Origin: Cliona cf. orientalis
Taxonomy: Eukaryota; Porifera; Demospongiae; Clionaida; Clionaidae
Reading direction: 5' to 3'
DNA length: 64,000 nt
Assembly (NCBI GenBank): GCA_963930775.1
Contig: OZ005689.1
Location: forward strand, 19,677,775-19,741,774
Part shown: one piece after another, positions 58,511 to 64,000 of the stretch
Numbering within the stretch: the first letter of the stretch is position 1
Layout of the letters: each line of letters starts with the position of its first letter
Notes under the pieces: model-generated
Told to the model about the DNA's origin: nothing
Seen by the model: the letters and a program-made list of their open reading frames with translations, nothing else
Database searches by the model: none
Translations under genes and position numbers: made by a program

Positions 58511-59985
58511 CCAATATCACATTCTCAGGCTTACATTTTTTAACATGCTGCTATACTGTGATACATCCACTTACCACATGTTGCTCATAATATCATACTT
58601 ACAGTTTTGTCCTATCATGCTATTACTGTACTTTTGCACTCTTTGAATTCATTATTAAAATTTTGACTTACAATGTACTTTCAGCCAAACAAGATGATGC
58701 ATGGTTGTACCTAACAGTAAGAATAGCACATGAATGCATATGCATGTAATCCCTCTGAACCTATGTATGCACTCCTAGTAGGGTGAAACATAACACTTTT
58801 TGGGGTGTTAAGCAGGATATTATGGGTGTTAAACAGGATTTACTGGGGTGTTAAACAAACCTCCTAGGGTGTTGTGCTACTCCCCGCAAGGAGCTCTAGC
58901 ATAATGGCAGGTAGAACTCCCCAAAAGGTATGCACATTACACCCCACTTTTAACAGTGCTGGCCCTGGCTTACTTCAGAGTGATCAACAGCTGTGTGGTG
59001 TCTTCTGCCAGATGGAGGCTGATCTAACGTTAGCCAGCAGCACACGTTCACCATTCAAGATAGCAAAATCAAACATAATCTTTGCACATGCGCAATATAA
59101 ATATAGATTACATAACAAGGATAATTGAGGTTCAATTCGGATAATCGAGGACATATACACTATTAATGTCTGAATACTCCAAATTCCAATACTAAGTTGG
59201 GTTACCTCGATTGCAAGAGGAAATATTCGTGACAGTTAACTATATTATAGTTGGCAAAGCTAATTTATATTAACATCCTCCTCTGCAGCACTCCAACACA
59301 TATTCTGTGCCTACCAAGTAATTTGATATCCTTAAGGGAAATACTCCTCCATGGTATATTATAACCTTATGTACCCAGTAACTGTAATAGATGACTCTAC
59401 ATATACCTCCTCTCCACTAAGGAATTTGAGATAGTATTGCTTGTTACTCTAGTCAGCTATAATAACCGTTATGATACATGTATTCATAGTGGTCATGAGA
59501 CATGGTTATTTTTGCAACTGAGGTAACCCTATAAGTGCAGGGTTGAAATAACCTTGCATTTTTTGCAATAATTATAGTAATATATTACAAGTATATTTGA
59601 TGTCACAATCATGGGATAATGTGACTGAACACTACTAACAGCATGGTATAGTACAATCGAGTGCCAGTTAGTATAGCGCGCATGCGCAGATGAAGACCAC
59701 ACCCCTCACTGTAGGCCAAGAGTAGCTGATCAAACTCACCGTGTAATGGCGATGTTCTCACTCCGCTCGAACGTCGAATATACAACCAGACCATGACAAA
59801 GAGCAGATATCGCCTCTCGCTTCGCTCGAGGCTCAGTGGCCTGCCAAGCAGGCCTGTCGAAACGCGCGGTGCTTGCACCGCGGCTCGCTCGAGTTCGAGA
59901 ATGCATCTCTATAGCCCCTAGGCCCTGGCAACCTCATTTGTGCACACGGCACAACAATTCTGACCAATCGTGAATCTTCTGAACT
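58511..59985. other. Non-coding stretch with a short tandem repeat
   Basis: Around 58795-58870 the unit GGGGTGTTAAACAGGAT recurs three or four times in degenerate form. A CG-rich block at 59755-59900 (CGCCTCTCGCTTCGCTCGAG) may be a CpG-dense remnant. No gene supported. Confidence 0.45.
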
Positions 59986-60105
59986 TGTAGGAGAGCGCAT
60001 CTTTTATGCCCTCCAGGTTAGGACACGAACTATATAAGAAAATTGTCGCTCTGAAAAATATTTTTCGTTGTATATATATAATAATGATATAATAACAACA
60101 CTACA
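59986..60105 (-). repeat. Probable 3' LTR of the Gypsy element (120 bp)
   Basis: On the minus strand it begins TGTAGTGTTGTTATT and ends GCGCTCTCCTACA, giving TGTAG...CTACA terminal inversions. It lies directly after a purine-rich tract. Contains a TATATAG-like box. The 5' LTR is outside the window, so this cannot be confirmed by a second copy. Confidence 0.55.
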
Positions 60106-60118
60106 CTTCCTTCCCCTT
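60106..60118 (-). promoter_or_regulatory. Polypurine tract of the Gypsy element
   Basis: AAGGGGAAGGAAG on the minus strand, immediately upstream of the LTR; expected plus-strand primer site for reverse transcription. Confidence 0.6.
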
Positions 60119-60271
60119 AAGAAAGGACACACAAAAGAAAAACCACAACACAAAAATTAATGTAACAAATGGAATGCATAACAAATTAAAGAGTACTCTA
60201 TATAATTTTAAGTAAAAATGTGGACAGTCCAATAATGCTAGCATGAGAATGAATAAATGTGCACAAAACAA

Positions 60272-63200
60272 TCAATGATCATGGTACCAGTCAGGTTGCT
60301 TACGCTGTCTCTTGGGGTAAGTCTTAGGTGCTCTAGAGCTGCCCTTAGCATTCTTAGCAATGGCATCACCAGCAGTAGTTCCAGGTGAACTTTCTGGAGT
60401 AGGTCCATTAGGACCGGGAGTACCTGGATCAGTAGTGGACTCCTGTGTATTTCTGGTGGTTAAGCCACCTTGTCCAGTGCTTTCTGTTGCAGGAGTGTTC
60501 AGTTCAACCGCAAATAAGTCAATAAGAATCTCTGAAATGTCATCTGGCTCGACAAGGTTCTCAATATCACTTTCCGTAACTCGGCGTCTTAAGTGGTCCT
60601 GGTGACGTCTGATTAAACAACCGTCTTCGAGCTTCACCAGGAAAGAGACAGGTCCTGTGACATCTTGAACAATGGCAGGCATCCATTTCTGTCCTGTACC
60701 AAACTTTTGAGCATACACCGTCTCTCCCTTGGAGAAGTACATTCTACGAGCTATACTGTCGTGAGACAACTTCTGCTTCAGTTGACTCTGCTCTACTCTT
60801 TCTGTTACATTCGGCTTGAGCAGATCCAAACGTGTACGGATTCTTCCACCTTGCAATAACTCGGAAGGTGATACCCCAGTCGTGCTCTGGGGAGTGGTGC
60901 GATACACCATCAACACTTTAGCAAGTCTACTTGCCATAATTCCTCCATTCTCCTTTTTGAGACCTTTCTTCACGATTTGCATAGCCCGTTCTGCCAGCCC
61001 ATTTGTGGCCGGATGAAATGGAGCAGACGTCACATGTTTGATGATAGGAATGTTTCGAATTCCTCACTCACAAAACATGAGCCATTGTCGGTTACCAGGA
61101 CTTCCAGTAGTCCAAACTGAGCAAACAGGGTGCGCGATAATTCGATTACTTTGCTTGATGTTGAAGAATCGGTGGGATAAGCTTCGATCCATTTTGAATG
61201 AGAATCGACAACAATAAGAATCATCTTGCCTTGGAATGGACCAGCAAAGTCCCATGTGGAGCCTCACCCACGGTCGCGACGGCCACTTCCACGGTTGGAG
61301 TGGGGCCACAGGCGGAGCTGACTGCTGCTGTTGGCAGAGATAACATTTCTGTACAGACAGCTCAATATCTTTGTCGATAAGAGGCCACCAAACGTACATT
61401 CTGGCCAATGCCTTCATTTTCGTCATACCAGGATGCCCCTTGTGAAGCTCTTGCAGTACGGTGGATCGTCCTTTGGGTGGGATGATTACTCTCGAACCCC
61501 ACATAATACAGCCTTGAAACACTGACAGCTCACTTCTCTTAGCGCTATAAGTTGAGAGTGATTTGTCACAAGTAGACGGCCATCCCCGTTCAATATACTG
61601 CAAAACTTGCGACATGTCGGTGTCTCGTCTGGTCCAATTACGGATATGTCGAGCTGTCACGGGTGATTCATCCAAGTGATCCATCAAAAGGACAAGTTCG
61701 GGTGGAGTTTTCGATTCAGGCTGTGTCTGCGGCAGGGGGAGCCGACACAAAGCGTCTGCATTCTGGTGCTCTTGTATTCTCCGGAAGGTGATCTTGTACT
61801 CATAATATTATGCCGACAGAGGTAGTGACTAACGTCTGATGCGAGCAGAGGCTTGTGCTGAAGTGGAACGGTGCTGATGTAAGAGAGCTAGCAGTGGCTG
61901 ATGGTCTGTGATCAACTCGAAATGATGTCCAAACAAATACGAGTGAAATCGCTGAACACCAAAAACTAGAGCGAGCGCTTCTCTCTCCAGTTGAGAGTAG
62001 TTGCGTTGGGCTGCAGACAATGATCGTGACGCGTATCCTATCGGACGTTCTGTGCCATCAGGCATGCGATGAGCAAGTACAGTGCCGATTCCATATGAGG
62101 AAGCATCACAAATTAGGACTAGCTCGAGGTCAGGATTGAAGTGTACAAGCAGCGAGTCAGATGTCAGTAGATCTTTAGAAGCTTGAAAAGCTTTCTGCTC
62201 AATATCAGTCCACTTTCAGTGTACATCTTTGCAAAGGAGTTTGTAAAGCGGAGCCAACACGTCTGCCATATTCGGTAAGAACTTGCTATAGTACGTCAAA
62301 AGGCCAAGGTAAGATTTCAATTCCGATACTATCTTTGGGGAAGGTGCTTCTTTTACAGCTTTAACCTTCTCCTGCAGTGGGTGGAGTCCCACCTGATCAA
62401 TCAAGTGACCCAAGTACGACACGGAAGGCACCATGAACCTGCATTTCGATTTTCAAGCTCGGAATCCAGCCTTCTCCAAGCGATCAAGCACAATGGACAG
62501 CGTTTTAAGATGATCCTGGTCATTGACACCCGTGACGAGAATATCGTCGATGTACACCATTACGTTTGGAATCACACGCAACACGTTCTCCATTAGGCGC
62601 TGGAAAATTCCGGGTGCTGAGGACACTCCATACGGGAGTCTAGTATAGCGAAAAAGGCCCTTCGGTGTGTTCACCACTAGTAGCTTCTTAGTCACGTCGT
62701 CTATTGGCACCTGAAGATATGCCTGGCTCAAATCCAGCTTAGTGTACTGCTTGCCCTTGGATAATTTGGCAAATAAGTCCTCTACCTTCGGGATAGGGTA
62801 TCTGTCCAGCTTCGAGACTGGATTTATGGTCTGTTTAAAGTCTCCACAGATGCATACATTTTTCTTATCTGGTTTCAAAACTGCAACTATCGGGGAAGCC
62901 CACTCTGAATATTCGACTGGTTCTAACGTCCCTTCCTCCACTAGTCTATCCAATTCTTTCTCGACTTTTTCCTGATAAAAGTAGGGGACAGACCGCGCTT
63001 TACAATACATACTTTGGAGTAGCTCCTGGGTCAAGGAGAATCTTCCCTTCGTACCCCGTCACTTTGCCCAGGCCAGGCTCAAAGACAGCTTTGTATTTGT
63101 CAAGTACTGCTTTCAGGGATGCATTATGGAGCCAAAAGATTTCATGCCAGTCTAGCTTCAATGCTCCCAGCCAATTCCTGCCCAAAAGGCTTGGCCCCTC

Positions 63201-64000
63201 CCCCTTTACAACTAGCAGGGGTAGTGTGGCTGTTTCACCACTATACTCGACAATTACATCCATGGTACCTAACCTAACACAGGTATTGACTCACCAGAAT
63301 ATGAGTGGAGCGTAATTCGGCTGGGCGACAGCTTCAAATCTGGCCAAGAATCACAGAGGGTGCATTCGGACACGAGTGTTAATGAAGCTCCAGTATCGAT
63401 CTCCATCTTTGTTGACTTCTTGTTGATCGTAATATCGACTCGGTACGGTTTTTGCTTGGATGAAGATGTAATCGAGTACAAGGCGTAGTCCTCACTAGCG
63501 CTATCTGATGACGACTCCTCGCCACTTTCTTTGAGATGGTGGACAGGCTTCCTTTCAGCTGGCTTCGACTTACGTTTAGCACCTGGCTTGCTTCTACAGA
63601 CTTTCTGGATATGACCAGTCTTGCCACACCCACGGCAAATCGCATCTTTCAAGCGACAGTTTTCGCGCTTATGGCCCACTCTGCCACAACAAAAACAAGT
63701 GCCCTTGAACTTTGACTTAGTGCTACCAGTGTCTTTTCCTCGTGTGGAAGGCGTCACTCGGAGCACACTCTCACCATTGTCTTGTTGGGCCATCTCTTTA
63801 GCATTCTTTGCTGCAGTTTCCATGCCTTGAGTTGTTTCGATGGCTGAAGTGAGAGTCAGCTTCTTTTCCGCCAGCAACTTCTGTTGGATCTTGCTATTGT
63901 TGATACCACAGATCAGCCTGTCACGTAACATGTCATCCAGTACAGCCCCAAAGTTGCAGAATTCAGATAAGGAAGGCAGCTCAGCTACGAAGGTAGCTAC
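60272..64000 (-). pseudogene. Ty3/Gypsy retrotransposon gag-pol, 5' part beyond the window
   Basis: Domains in order on the minus strand: two CCHC zinc knuckles near 63690-63600 (CFCCGRVGHKRENC and CRGCGKTGHIQKVC); aspartic protease DTGAS near 63395; reverse transcriptase from about 63000, with YIDDILVTG near 62540; RNase H near 62065-61830 (ALVFGVQRF, ITDHQPLLALLHQ); integrase with a zinc module (HKGHPGMTKMKALA, CYLCQQQ) near 61450-61330, the core aspartates near 61215-61070 and a glutamate in HPATNGLAERAM near 61000. The 3' end is basic, with a stop at 60272. Breaks: frameshifts near 63265 and 63010, a stop at 62451-62453, a TGA at 62216-62218, further disruptions near 61830-61750 and near 61064. 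The copy is inactive. Motif order (integrase after RNase H) is that of Ty3/Gypsy elements. No envelope gene seen. Confidence 0.85.

Noticed and set aside
59609..59878. 89-codon minus-strand frame in a CpG-rich block
   Set aside because: No recognisable motif; the composition of the block alone explains the lack of stops.

Overview
The window is a slice of an animal genome made almost entirely of transposable elements. Genes are cut by short AT-rich introns with GT/AG borders, and intergenic DNA is AT-rich with TATTAATAAT and GCATGCATGC words. The mix of element proteins (KDZ/HMGXB3-like, DUF6589 plus RecQ, Transposase_21/DUF4218, piggyBac, IS630/Tc1, Ty3/Gypsy) is one I associate with sponges and cnidarians. 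My best guess is a demosponge, but the sequence alone does not settle it. No rRNA, tRNA or CRISPR was seen. At most one ordinary gene is likely (SAMD3-like, 56.9-58.5 kb), and even that is uncertain.

Layout. 0-5.2 kb: a family of ~655 bp TIR elements (four copies here, one more at 33.3 kb), a tandem duplicated unit, and a second MITE. 5.2-33.2 kb: a four-layer nest. A decayed Transposase_21 (CACTA-like) gene is split by a 25.6 kb element (A, 5802-31447, 8-bp target duplication CTTATAGA). Deleting A and one duplication rejoins the target reading frame. Element A carries a DDE-type transposase with OTU-protease and CXC domains, an SF3-like ATPase gene, and inverted subterminal minisatellites. 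The OTU domain is split by a 13.8 kb element (B, 10997-24752, ~475 bp TIRs). B encodes a ~770-aa putative transposase, which is itself split by a 10.0 kb element (C, 13527-23561, duplication TGATAGCC). C carries an HMGXB3-like SWIM/KDZ transposase and a divergent second copy of the SF3-like ATPase.

34.8-43.0 kb: two piggyBac elements side by side. The second is interrupted by a 3.1 kb IS630/Tc1-like element with two genes. 43.2-45.5 kb: remains of another Transposase_21 gene. 48.1-55.7 kb: a complete 7575 bp element (F) with ~80 bp TIRs and an exact 9-bp target duplication, encoding a RecQ-family helicase and a DUF6589 protein. Several tiny non-autonomous relatives lie nearby, one only 59 bp long and palindromic. 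56.9-58.5 kb: a multi-exon SAMD3-like gene. 60.0-64.0 kb: the 3' part of a decayed Ty3/Gypsy retrotransposon on the minus strand, running off the right edge.

How the parts work together. The shared theme is large DNA transposons that pair a DDE-type transposase with a helicase or AAA+/SF3-like ATPase: A, C and F all do this. That suggests movement coupled to strand unwinding or replication. Nearly every coding region carries stops or frameshifts, so these copies look inactive. The exceptions are the RecQ gene and the two pieces of the B protein, which are open apart from C and one apparent frameshift. All family names come from motif recognition by eye; no search was run.
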